This document shows, one piece after another, positions 18,290 to 26,862 of a stretch of DNA of 64,000 nt. Each line of letters opens with the position of its first letter. The first letter of the stretch is position 1. A program made the translations under genes and the position numbers. The stretch is taken from NCBI GenBank assembly GCA_963702195.1, contig OY969725.1:2480001-2544000 (forward strand), written 5' to 3'. Below the pieces are notes generated by a model. That model was not told where the DNA came from. It was given only the letters and a program-made list of their open reading frames with translations, and searched no databases. The DNA is from AC-56 sp963702195. GTDB lineage: Bacteria; Actinomycetota; Thermoleophilia; Solirubrobacterales; 70-9.

Positions 18290-21006
18290 TCAACCTCGAC
18301 GCCAGCCTCATCCGCGGGCTCCCGGGTCGGATCGGAGTGGGCAGGGGGACCGTCCTCTTCCTGGAGGGAACGTGCGCCACGGAGGCCGGGCCGATCCGCG
18401 ACCTGGCGGTCATCGCCAACGGGACCCGGAATCCGGTGATCGCCTACGGCATGCCGCGACCCGGCACCGGTGCGCGAGCCCGCGATTACTGGTGGGCCCT
18501 GGTGACGGTCCCGGCGGAGTCGCCCGGAATGCTCCGGCTGAGGCTCCGAGCGAAGCTCGCCGGGCGGCGGGAGGCAACCACGGCGCTGGGGGAGATCGAA
18601 CTCTCAGACGACGCGCTCGGGGATGTTGGTCACGGAGACGGCGCTGCGGGCCCGGGCCACGAGAGAGATGGGGCCCTGTGGCATCCCAAGGGCGGACCGC
18701 GGATCGCGATCGCGATGGCGACCCATGAACCTCCCCCCGAGCTTTTCAGGCAGCAGATCGAGTCGATCAGGCAGCAAACGCACGAGAACTGGGTATGCGT
18801 GATCAGCGACGACGCGAGCGATCCCGATCGCGTGGACGCCATGCGAGCAATCCTCGGCGAGGACACCCGCTTTCGGCTGTTCCCATCCCGGGGCCGCTTG
18901 GGCGTCTACCGGAACTTCGAGCGCGCGCTCGAGTTGACCCCCGGGGAGGCCGAATTCGTAGCGCTATGCGATCAAGACGACCGCTGGGATGCGGACAAGC
19001 TGGCCACCCTCGCCGAGGCGATCGGCGCCGACGACGCGCTTGCCTACAGCGACATGCGGATCGTGGCGGCGGACGGCGCGCTGCTCTCGGATACGTACTG
19101 GACCAAGCGCAGGAACAACCACTCGAACTATGCCTCGCTGCTGATCGCCAACACGGTCACCGGGGCGGCCGCGCTGTTCCGCCGCGACATCCTGGACTAC
19201 GCGCTGCCGTTCCCGCCGGAGGTCGCCGAGCAGAGGCATGACCATTGGATTGCGATCGTCGCGATGGCGCTCGGGGTAATCCGCTACGTGCCCCGTCCGC
19301 TCTACGACTACGTCCAGCATGGCGACGCGGAGCTTGGGCACGTGGCCGCAAACCGGGGATCACCGTCGAGCCCGGGTCATCGGCTCGAGACGATCAGGAG
19401 CCACAACGTCCTGACTGGCTGGCGCCGGATGTACTTCCAGCACTACATCAGGCTGCTCCTTGCCGCGCGGGTCGTCCAGCTACGCTGCTCGGATCAGCTT
19501 GCGCGGGACAGGCGAAAGGCAAGGGCCGTGAGCAGGGTGCTCTCGAGTGACTCCATCAGGGGAGTTGGCTGGCTGTGGCTGCGCTCACTGCGCGCCCGGC
19601 TCGGGGCAAGCGAGACGATGCAGCGCGACGGCGCTCTCTCGCGCGCGATCGCCTGGCTGCGGGTCTCGAGGGTTCGGGCGCGGCTGGGGCGCCGGGACCA
19701 GCCCAGCGGCGAAGCGGAGGTCCAGCGACTCGATCTGCAGCCGGGCGCGGGCGCGCCTCGAAGCAAGCCGCTCGCCGTGCAGGTTGACGGGCTCTACAAG
19801 TCCTTCAAGGTGCCGCTGCTGGCGAACCAGACGATCGCCACCCGCATCCGGCACCCCCGTCGGCGTCACGGGTACCGGATGCTGCCGGTGCTCAAGGACA
19901 TCTCGTTCGAGATCGGCCAGGGTGAGTTCTTCGGCATCATCGGCCGTAACGGCTCCGGCAAGAGCACGCTCCTGAAGCTGTTGGCCAGCATCTACCGGGC
20001 CGACCAGGGCCGGATCCTCGTGGGCGGTCAGATCGTTCCCATCATCGAGCTGGGCCTGGGCTTCCACCCGGAGCTCGCCGCGCGAGACAACCTCGTCATC
20101 CAGGGCGTGATGATGGGCCTCACCAGAAAGCAGGCGGAGTCGCGCTTCGAGCGAGCGATGTCGTTCGCGGGCCTCGAAGGGTTCGAGTCGATGAAGCTCA
20201 GGAACTACTCCTCCGGCATGAAGGTCCGCCTGGCCTTCGCGATCATGGTCGAGATCGACGGCGACGTGATGATGATCGACGAGGTGCTGGCAGTGGGTGA
20301 CAGCGCCTTCCAGCGCAAGAGCGCCGAGATCTTCCAGAGCTACAAGGAGCGCGAGAAGACCGTGATCCTCGTGAGCCATCAGATGACGGCGATCCAGGAG
20401 CTCTGCGACAGGGCGATGCTGTTGGAGGGTGGGCGAATCGAGCGGATCGGCGACCCGGAGGAGTGCGCACGGCGGTATTCCGAGCTCGCGGTCGCGGGCA
20501 AGCCGTCCCGCGAGGAGCACTTCGCCGACAAGATCTACCACCCGGTCGAGATCGTGGACCTCTGGATCGGCGACCTGCAGGGGGACACTTCCCCGATCGT
20601 GGAGCCCTCGGAATCGATCCGCCTCCACGCGGTGGTCGAGACCAAGGAGGAGATCGAGAACCCCTCCTTTCGCCTCGAGGTCCGAAACCAGAACAGGGCT
20701 CGGATCTTCTCACCACCGGCGAACGACCTCAACGGAGGCGAGCGGCTCCCGGCCGGCGAGCGGCTGCACGTCGAGGCGACGATCGAGAACCGCCTCACGC
20801 CCGGCGTCTACTTCCTGAGCTGCGCGGTCAACCGGCGCGACGAGGCGGGAAACGAAAAGGCCGTCTCCGACGCGAAGTCGATCGAGTTCGCCATCCCCGG
20901 CGACCGCTACCGCGGCCAGGGCCTCCTGCGCCTCGAGCACACTGTGACCATGGAGGACATGGGTGCGCTGAGGCCCACCCCCAAGGAGGGGCACGAAGGC
21001 TCATGA
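18286..21006 (+). CDS. GT2-Wzt fusion: glycosyltransferase joined to ABC exporter ATPase
   Basis: Protein of 906 residues from GTG 18286, which overlaps the previous stop as GTGA. Residues 1-130 are the shared N-terminal domain (GVGRGTVLFLEGTC). A GT2 domain lies at about 137-360 (AMATHEPPPELF, SDDASDPDR, CDQDDRWDADKL near 227). A helical basic linker runs to about 495. An ABC ATPase follows, with Walker A IIGRNGSGKST (about 550), signature NYSSGMKVRLAF (about 640) and Walker B VMMIDEVLAVGD (about 660). Residues about 740-890 form the Wzt C-terminal carbohydrate-binding beta domain. It energises polysaccharide export with the Wzm permease encoded next. Wzt proteins usually lack a glycosyltransferase domain, so the fusion is unusual. 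Confidence 0.88.
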   Translation: MINLDASLIRGLPGRIGVGRGTVLFLEGTCATEAGPIRDLAVIANGTRNPVIAYGMPRPGTGARARDYWWALVTVPAESPGMLRLRLRAKLAGRREATTALGEIELSDDALGDVGHGDGAAGPGHERDGALWHPKGGPRIAIAMATHEPPPELFRQQIESIRQQTHENWVCVISDDASDPDRVDAMRAILGEDTRFRLFPSRGRLGVYRNFERALELTPGEAEFVALCDQDDRWDADKLATLAEAIGADDALAYSDMRIVAADGALLSDTYWTKRRNNHSNYASLLIANTVTGAAALFRRDILDYALPFPPEVAEQRHDHWIAIVAMALGVIRYVPRPLYDYVQHGDAELGHVAANRGSPSSPGHRLETIRSHNVLTGWRRMYFQHYIRLLLAARVVQLRCSDQLARDRRKARAVSRVLSSDSIRGVGWLWLRSLRARLGASETMQRDGALSRAIAWLRVSRVRARLGRRDQPSGEAEVQRLDLQPGAGAPRSKPLAVQVDGLYKSFKVPLLANQTIATRIRHPRRRHGYRMLPVLKDISFEIGQGEFFGIIGRNGSGKSTLLKLLASIYRADQGRILVGGQIVPIIELGLGFHPELAARDNLVIQGVMMGLTRKQAESRFERAMSFAGLEGFESMKLRNYSSGMKVRLAFAIMVEIDGDVMMIDEVLAVGDSAFQRKSAEIFQSYKEREKTVILVSHQMTAIQELCDRAMLLEGGRIERIGDPEECARRYSELAVAGKPSREEHFADKIYHPVEIVDLWIGDLQGDTSPIVEPSESIRLHAVVETKEEIENPSFRLEVRNQNRARIFSPPANDLNGGERLPAGERLHVEATIENRLTPGVYFLSCAVNRRDEAGNEKAVSDAKSIEFAIPGDRYRGQGLLRLEHTVTMEDMGALRPTPKEGHEGS

Positions 21007-21866
21007 CCAGCGTTCCCGAGACCCCGACGATCCCGCTCAGGCACGTCAGTGGGCCCGCGGCGTTCGGGGGCGAGACGAAGCGCTTCCTGCAGCTCCTGGT
21101 TCAGATCTCCAAGACCGAGCTCAAGACCAGGTACCAGGGCGCGGCGTTCGGCATGGCCTGGTCGGTGGCCGAGCCGCTGCTCATCTTCGGGGTCATGTAC
21201 GCGGTGTTCTCATCCGTCGGGCGGTTCGGAGGCGCCGTGCCGTTCTACCCCTCGATGCTGCTGATGAACATCATGCTCTACCGCGGGCTGTTCGCGGCAA
21301 GCACCTCGCGCGCAACGACCAGCGTGGTCGCCCGCGAGAACATCGTGCGCAAGACCCAGTTCCCGCGGATCATCATCCCGCTGTCGGTGGTGTGCACCAC
21401 CGGGGTGCTGTTCATTGCGGACATGATCGTCTTGCTCATGTTCCTGCTGATCAACGGCGTGCCTCCGATGGCGACCTGGCTGCTGTTCCCGATTATCGTC
21501 CTGTCGTTCCTGATTCTCACCGTAGGGATGTCCCTGCTCCTGTCCAGCCTCTACGTCCGGTTTCGCGACACGGCGCCGATCTGGAGCGTCATCTCCCTCA
21601 TCTTCTTCTACGGCTCGCCGGTGATCTTTCCCGTGGACGTGGTCCCGAGCTCCCTGCGCGGCGCCCTGTTCATCATCAACCCGTTCGTGCCCATGCTCGA
21701 GCAGGCGCGAATTTGGGTCACCGACCCGAGCGCTCCCCCGATCACGCAGGTGGCACCGGGCCCCCTGGACGGCCTCCTGATCCCGGGGCTCGTTTACGCT
21801 GGAGTCTGCGTCTTCGGAGCCTGGTACTTCATCCATCGAGCGCCCCGGGTGGCCGAGGAGATCTAG
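21003..21866 (+). CDS. wzm: ABC-2 polysaccharide export permease (Wzm)
   Basis: Membrane permease of 287 residues from ATG 21003, overlapping the Wzt fusion stop as ATGA. It has about six membrane helices and the Wzm/KpsM/TagG-type opening LLVQISKTELKTRYQGAAFGMAW-like segment (visible core ELKTRYQGAAFG), plus ENIVRKTQFPRIIIPL and FYGSPVIFPVDVVP. It forms the transmembrane path through which the lipid-linked glycan is exported, paired with the ATPase domain just upstream. The 3' end overlaps the reading frame of the frameshifted methyltransferase on the other strand. Confidence 0.9.
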   Translation: MTSVPETPTIPLRHVSGPAAFGGETKRFLQLLVQISKTELKTRYQGAAFGMAWSVAEPLLIFGVMYAVFSSVGRFGGAVPFYPSMLLMNIMLYRGLFAASTSRATTSVVARENIVRKTQFPRIIIPLSVVCTTGVLFIADMIVLLMFLLINGVPPMATWLLFPIIVLSFLILTVGMSLLLSSLYVRFRDTAPIWSVISLIFFYGSPVIFPVDVVPSSLRGALFIINPFVPMLEQARIWVTDPSAPPITQVAPGPLDGLLIPGLVYAGVCVFGAWYFIHRAPRVAEEI

Positions 21867-22821
21867 CGGCCCTGGTCGCGGGGACCGCGAGAGGCGCGCC
21901 CTGACCCTGGCCAACCGAGAGGAGCGCCGGCCCCGGGGCGAGGGGGCTTCGCGCGGGCTCGCTCGCGCTCCGCAGCTCGGCCTGGAACCTGCGCGCACGC
22001 TCCTCACGCTGATCCCCGGGCTCGTGCCGCTCAGGTCGGCGGGCGAGAACGATGCCGGCCCGCTTGCGCCCCACGAAGACCCCGTGTCCCGGTTGGCCTC
22101 CGAGAAGCGCACATCGACCTCCTCCTGCGTCTCCCCCTCCCTGCGCGGCCACACGAAGCCGTGCGGCCACAGCCTCTCGACCTCGAACGCCCTCCCCCAG
22201 TGGGCCTCGATCCACCAGGGTGAATGGAGGACGAGCGGGCCGCTCGTCTCGTCGTAGGACTGTTCGAGCCTGAGCATCGCCATCCCAAGCCCATCCTCGT
22301 CCACCTGACGACTCGAGCGAGCGCTCCCACAGTCGCGGCCCGATGAAGGTGGCGAGCAGGAACCCGCTCGGTTTCAGGATGCGGTGGAGGTCGAGCATCC
22401 ACGCGGCCCAGTCATCGGTGATGTGCGTGAAGACGGAGATCGCGTAGACGAGGTCGAAGTACTCGTCCGGATGGGGCAAGGGGCGGCCTTCGCTGACGTA
22501 GAAGCGAAAGGGCGGCGTGAGATTCTCCTCGAGCCAGGAGATCGTCGGCTCATAGAGGTCGCAGCCCCAGAACTCACCCGATCCAGCCTCGCGCTCGAAC
22601 TGACGGAGAACTCGGCCCGCTCCGCAGCCGAAGTCGAGCACCCGCTTGCCGTCGAACGAGAAGTCTTGGGGGAGCGCCCGCTCGATCGCGAGTCGCCGTG
22701 CACGGCCCGTTCGCTCATACAGTCCGCGGAGCCATTCGTCGCTCTCATCCTCATGGCGTGGACCCGTCCGCTCGACAAGCTCTCGTGGCGGGAATGGGAG
22801 AGTGGTGTCTCTCGCCTCCAT
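21829..22821 (-). pseudogene. SAM-dependent methyltransferase with two compensating frameshifts
   Basis: The first 170 codons from ATG 22821 encode a normal class I methyltransferase (RVLDFGCGAGRVLRQF, AISVFTHITDDWAAW, RILKPSGFLLATF). Homology then moves to a second frame between about 22320 and 22304 (DEDGLGMAMLRLEQSYDE, WWIEAHWGRAFEVERLWPHG), and returns to the first frame near 22095-22084 (GHGVFVGRKRAG, then HEPGDQREERARRFQAEL). The two shifts cancel. Either the gene is damaged or the sequence has two indels. ATG 22821 shares one base with the stop of the upstream sulfotransferase (TGATG). The exact 3' end is uncertain because the frame runs into wzm. Confidence 0.7.
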
Positions 22822-23837
22822 CAGGTCTGGAATCCGAGCGCCCGCAACTCGGCGCCCAGCTCACGGCCGATTGTCTCAGCAACGTCCTCCGGCAGGTCCG
22901 ACCGCCAGCGCCCGATCGACGCCTCGGGGCTCTCCGCCGTGCGATGCACCCACCCCACTCGCTTGTCCCGCATCACCGCATCCGCATCGAGCGCCACGCC
23001 GAGCCAGGCCGATAGGCGCCCCGCCACGCCGGGCAGGTCCCTGACCAGCTCCCCGTAGCGGACGATCGCCGTCTCGGGTCCCTCGTCCAGCCCCGCGATC
23101 CAGCGCAGCCGGTCGCGCTGGCGCTCGACGAAGCGGCGGAAGTAGTCCGCCTCATCGGTGGCCTGCCGCTGTCCCAGCTCGGCCTTCGCCGCCTCGCGGA
23201 ACGCAAGCAGCGACGCGTAGGTGTCGCGCGGGTCGCGCAGCAGGACCAGCAGACGCAGCGGCGGCAGCTCGGTCCGGTCGAGCAGCCACGAGTTCATGTG
23301 CTTCTCGGCGTAGTAGCGCACGTCCGCCTCTGGATCGCGATGCGCGACGCGGGTCACGGCGCTGGCGCGGCGTGAGAACTCCTGCCAGGCGAAATCGAAG
23401 GCCTGCTCCGAGATCGACGGCGCACCCGGCTCGGTGCCCTCCATGAGGTCTCGGCGGCGCCAGGGCGGCGGGCCGAGCACAGAGCGGTCCTGCTCCTGGA
23501 GGATGGATCCCAGGTCGTTGGTGTCCCAATCATCGTCGTCCCAGTCCGGGCGGGTGAGCAGGCGCGACCAGCGCCACAGGTAGGCGAAGAACTTGTGCTC
23601 GAACGGATAGGTGCCGCCCACGGCCACCTGCGGCGAGGAGCCGAGCAGGCGCATCGTCAGCGTGCTGCCGTCGCGGCTGTAGTAGTCGACGAGCACCGGC
23701 ATCAGCCGGTCGCGCGCGGGATGGTTCGCGGCGGCGCGCCGCAGTCGAGGCGAGCCGCGCCGCAACGCGTCTCGCGCGAACAGGAGTCGGCGGGCGGTCT
23801 TGCTCTGCCGCAGGGGATCCAGGCCCCGTCCCGCCAC
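22821..23837 (-). CDS. Sulfotransferase, subtype B (copy 3)
   Basis: Protein of 338 residues from GTG 23837, one base after the stop of the upstream glycosyltransferase. The longer frame to 23975 overlaps that gene and is rejected. Subtype B marks are VDYYSRDGSTLTMRLL, VAVGGTYPFEHKFFAYLWRW, RYYAEKHMNSW and LVLLRDPRDTYASL. It is more diverged than the other two subtype B copies, with an extra basic N-terminal segment. It lies in an operon running WbaP-like transferase, GT2, this gene, methyltransferase. Confidence 0.8.
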   Translation of the reverse strand: MAGRGLDPLRQSKTARRLLFARDALRRGSPRLRRAAANHPARDRLMPVLVDYYSRDGSTLTMRLLGSSPQVAVGGTYPFEHKFFAYLWRWSRLLTRPDWDDDDWDTNDLGSILQEQDRSVLGPPPWRRRDLMEGTEPGAPSISEQAFDFAWQEFSRRASAVTRVAHRDPEADVRYYAEKHMNSWLLDRTELPPLRLLVLLRDPRDTYASLLAFREAAKAELGQRQATDEADYFRRFVERQRDRLRWIAGLDEGPETAIVRYGELVRDLPGVAGRLSAWLGVALDADAVMRDKRVGWVHRTAESPEASIGRWRSDLPEDVAETIGRELGAELRALGFQT

Positions 23838-23838
23838 G

Positions 23839-25310
23839 CTACGAGGCGCTCCGGGCGCTGGTGAGCCGAGCTCGAAGGTCCGCGAGCAGCCGCCACATGA
23901 GGCCGGCCAGAAGGCCCCGCTCCATGCCCATGGTCTCGTTGCGTCCGAGCAGCGGTCGAAGCGTCCGCCAGGCAAACCAGGCGGCGCCGGCCGGTGAGCC
24001 GTCGCACTCCCGGATCCGGCGCAGCGAGCGGCGCTCCGCGGGGCTCAGCGAGTCGCCGAGGCGCAGCTCGAGCGCGCGCGCCATGAGCACCAGCCGGCAG
24101 TAGTTCTCGAAATAGCGGACCTGGCCCACGGGTCGAACGACTCGCGACGCGAGTCGCAGCATGCGGAGGGCCATGTCCGCGGCCCATCCCCCCACCGGCC
24201 GCGACCGGCGTTCGCCTTCGAGAATCCCAGCGCGGCCGCCGAGTGCTGCACGTAGTCGTAGAGCGGCCGATCGACGTACCGGATCTCGCCGGTCGCCAAC
24301 GCCACCAGCGCCAGCCAGTGATCGTGGAAGATGTCCCCGTGCGGGGGCGGGAACGGAAGCGCCAGCTCGACGAGCTCCCGCCGGAACAGCGAGGCGGCGC
24401 CGGTGATCGCGTTGGTGATCACGAGGGAGGTGAAGTCGGCGTAGTTGTTGGCCCGGTAGCGCCAGTAGGTGTCCGACAGCACCCTGCCGCTCTCGTCCAC
24501 GATCCGCGTATCGCTGTACGCGAGCACGGCCCCGTCCTCGAGCTCGCCGAGGAGCACCTCGAGCTTGTCGGGGTGCCAGCTGTCGTCCTGGTCGGCGAGT
24601 GCGAGGTAATCCGCCTCGACCGGAGCCAGCGCGAGCGCCCGCTCGAAGTTGCCGTAGAAGCCGCGGCGGACCTCGGAGGGCACGAGCACGAAGCGCTCGT
24701 CGCCGCCCAGGATCTCCCGGATCTCTCCGAGCCGCTCGGGCGGCGAGTTGTCGTCGCTGACAACGCAGACCCAGTTGTCGTGGGTCTGCGAGCGGATCGA
24801 CTCGATCTGCCGCAAGAACAGATCGACGGGTGGGTCGAAGGTCGCCATGCAGACGGCGACGAGCGGGCCGGTCGCCTTGCCGGCCCCCGCCGGCAGGTGC
24901 ACGGGCTGGAGGTCGAGCGCCGGAACCAGGCGCCAGGTCGTGAGCCGCGCCTCGGCCCGCAGGTCCCCCTCGAGCTCCGCCCGCAGCACCAGGGGCGCCT
25001 CGACCGGCTGGGCCACGGGAGGCAACGGCACGGCTCCCCACCACATGTCGCCGGCGCCCCCGACGCGGCGATCGGAGATGCCCTGGCCCATCAGCGGGTG
25101 CTCCTCGTCTCCGAGGGCGATGGTCAGCCGCTCGATCCGGCGCCCGGCCGGCGGCGCGCACCGCCCCTTGACGAAGACGGCGTTGCCCGCACCGACGGCG
25201 AGGGCGCTCAGAAGTGGTTCGTCGAGGCCCGCGTCGAGCCCCGGCACGCCGTCACTCCGTGCCTCCTCGACGGACGCCGACCTCGCGGCGCGGAGACTTT
25301 CAGTAGGCAC
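23839..25310 (-). pseudogene. GT2 glycosyltransferase, frameshifted in a homopolymer
   Basis: From GTG 25310 the protein has the shared N-terminal domain (AVGAGNAVFVKGRC) and a GT2 domain (VAVCMATFDPPVDLF, SDDNSPPE, ADQDDSWHPDKL), ending at YDYVQHSAAALGFSKANAGR. The frame then degrades and stops at 24045. The normal C-terminal region continues in another frame to 23839 (ALRMLRLASRVVRPVGQVRY, RNETMGMERGLLAG), matching the paralogue at 15488. One extra G in the G6 run (C6 on the plus strand, 24188-24193) would give a single protein of 490 residues. The start overlaps the stop of the WbaP-like gene by 11 bp. It is probably functional if the indel is a sequencing error. Confidence 0.75.
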
Positions 25311-26763
25311 CAGTGCCGCGGAAGATAGCCGGGAGCGTCTGCAGGAGGATCCTGAGGTCCCGGCTCAGCGAGAGATTCTCCACGTAGTCCAGCTCGACCG
25401 CCAGCCGCTCGGGGAAGCTGAGCGCCCCACGCCCGAAGACCTGCATCGAGCCGGTGATGCCCGGCTTCACGGCAAGTCGGAAGCGGTGCTCGGGCCGGTA
25501 GCGCCGGACGAGGTCGATCTGCTCGGGACGCGGGCCAACGATGCTCATCTCGCCCTTCAGCACGTTCACGAGCTGCGGCAGCTCGTCGAGGCTCAGGCGC
25601 CGCAGCACCCGACCCACCCGGGTGACGCGCGGATCGCGCCTGAGCTTGAAGACCGGCTCGGGCAGGTCATCGATCCGGACCAGCTCCTCCAGCATCTGAT
25701 CGGCGCCGTCGCGCATCGTCCGGAACTTGTAGACCCGGAACGGAACGCCGCGCAGACCGGCGCGCGTCTGGACGAACAGAAGTGGCCCGCGGCTGTCGAG
25801 CTTGATCGCGAGGGCGATGATCGGGAACAGCGGCGCGCAGACGATCAGCGCAAAGGACGACGCGATCACGTCGAAGACGCGCTTGATCAGGATCGTCGAT
25901 CGGGGCACGTCGCGGGTGTCGTACTCGAGCACGGGAAGGTCCGCCACCTCGGAGAGCCTGGGCAGCGGGCCCGCGCGACCGCGCAGGGGCGAGACGACGC
26001 TGAGCTTGACGCCGTGGACCCGGCAGGCGACCGCAAGCTCGCCGATCCAGGGCACGTTCATCTGCTCGGTCGCGACGATGATCCGGTCGACCATGCTCAC
26101 CAGCTCCTTGGCGTCCCCGTTCTCCCCTCCGTGCGGGAGGCGCTCGTCGACGTCGACGAGCTTCAGGTGCATGTCCTCGAACAGCTCGATCTTGCGCCGC
26201 GCAGCGCGCGCCAGGTCACCCCTGCCGAGCACGCAGGTCAGCTCGGGCGGCGTGATCCGCCGCCACAGCCAGCGGGTCCCGCCGCGCAGGAACGCGCACA
26301 GGGTCGTGATGCAGAACCAGATCAGCACCGCGTGCGCGACCGTGAATGCCGGGATCGGCACGATGTAGAGCAACGCGCCCAGCGTCGCCGTGCCCGCCGC
26401 CGCCCAGGCCGCGATCTGCGGCAGCTCGTCGACCGTGAGATGGCGGATCGACATCTGGTCGCGGTCATAGAGGCCGAAGAGCTTCGCGAGCACCACCCAG
26501 ACCGGGAGGATCGCGAGCGACCACACGAGCTCGGGGGTGCTCGTGGCCGCCACCACGGTCACGAGGCCCGCGGTGGCGACGTCCGCGCCGCCCAGCATGC
26601 GCCGGCGCAGGGACTCGCGCCAGAACCGGCGGCGCCCGACCTCGCGGATCGTCGGCTCGACCTGCTCGGTGCGGAAGCGCCTGCGGACGTCGATCACGTC
26701 CTGCGGGCCCGCGGAAACAGGCATGTCTACTGGCGCGGGCTCCGTCACGGCCCCGCCGCCCAT
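25300..26763 (-). CDS. Polyprenyl-phosphate sugar-1-phosphate transferase (WbaP/exopolysaccharide type)
   Basis: Protein of 487 residues from ATG 26763; TTG 26799 is the alternative. About four N-terminal membrane helices and a central NAD-fold-like region precede a fifth helix and the catalytic bacterial sugar transferase domain (about 300-487). Motifs are KRVFDVIASSFALIV, YKFRTMRDGADQM, VGRVLRRLSLDELPQLVNVL, GEMSIVGPRPEQ and KPGITGSMQVFGRG. It starts glycan synthesis by moving a sugar-1-phosphate from a UDP-sugar to undecaprenyl phosphate at the inner membrane face. This fits the lipid-linked ABC export route encoded nearby. Confidence 0.9.
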   Translation of the reverse strand: MGGGAVTEPAPVDMPVSAGPQDVIDVRRRFRTEQVEPTIREVGRRRFWRESLRRRMLGGADVATAGLVTVVAATSTPELVWSLAILPVWVVLAKLFGLYDRDQMSIRHLTVDELPQIAAWAAAGTATLGALLYIVPIPAFTVAHAVLIWFCITTLCAFLRGGTRWLWRRITPPELTCVLGRGDLARAARRKIELFEDMHLKLVDVDERLPHGGENGDAKELVSMVDRIIVATEQMNVPWIGELAVACRVHGVKLSVVSPLRGRAGPLPRLSEVADLPVLEYDTRDVPRSTILIKRVFDVIASSFALIVCAPLFPIIALAIKLDSRGPLLFVQTRAGLRGVPFRVYKFRTMRDGADQMLEELVRIDDLPEPVFKLRRDPRVTRVGRVLRRLSLDELPQLVNVLKGEMSIVGPRPEQIDLVRRYRPEHRFRLAVKPGITGSMQVFGRGALSFPERLAVELDYVENLSLSRDLRILLQTLPAIFRGTGAY

Positions 26764-26862
26764 CGCTCTATCCGCTGCCTGAGCCCAATCGGCGTCCAAA
26801 ATTCCCAGTTCCCCCGTCGCAGCATCATATGCCTATCCCTGTAACCCACGAAGTCCGCGAAA

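Noticed and set aside
24748..26844. 698-codon plus-strand open frame
   Set aside because: Antisense to the WbaP-like gene and GT2; composition is Arg/Asp/His-rich with no recognisable domain.
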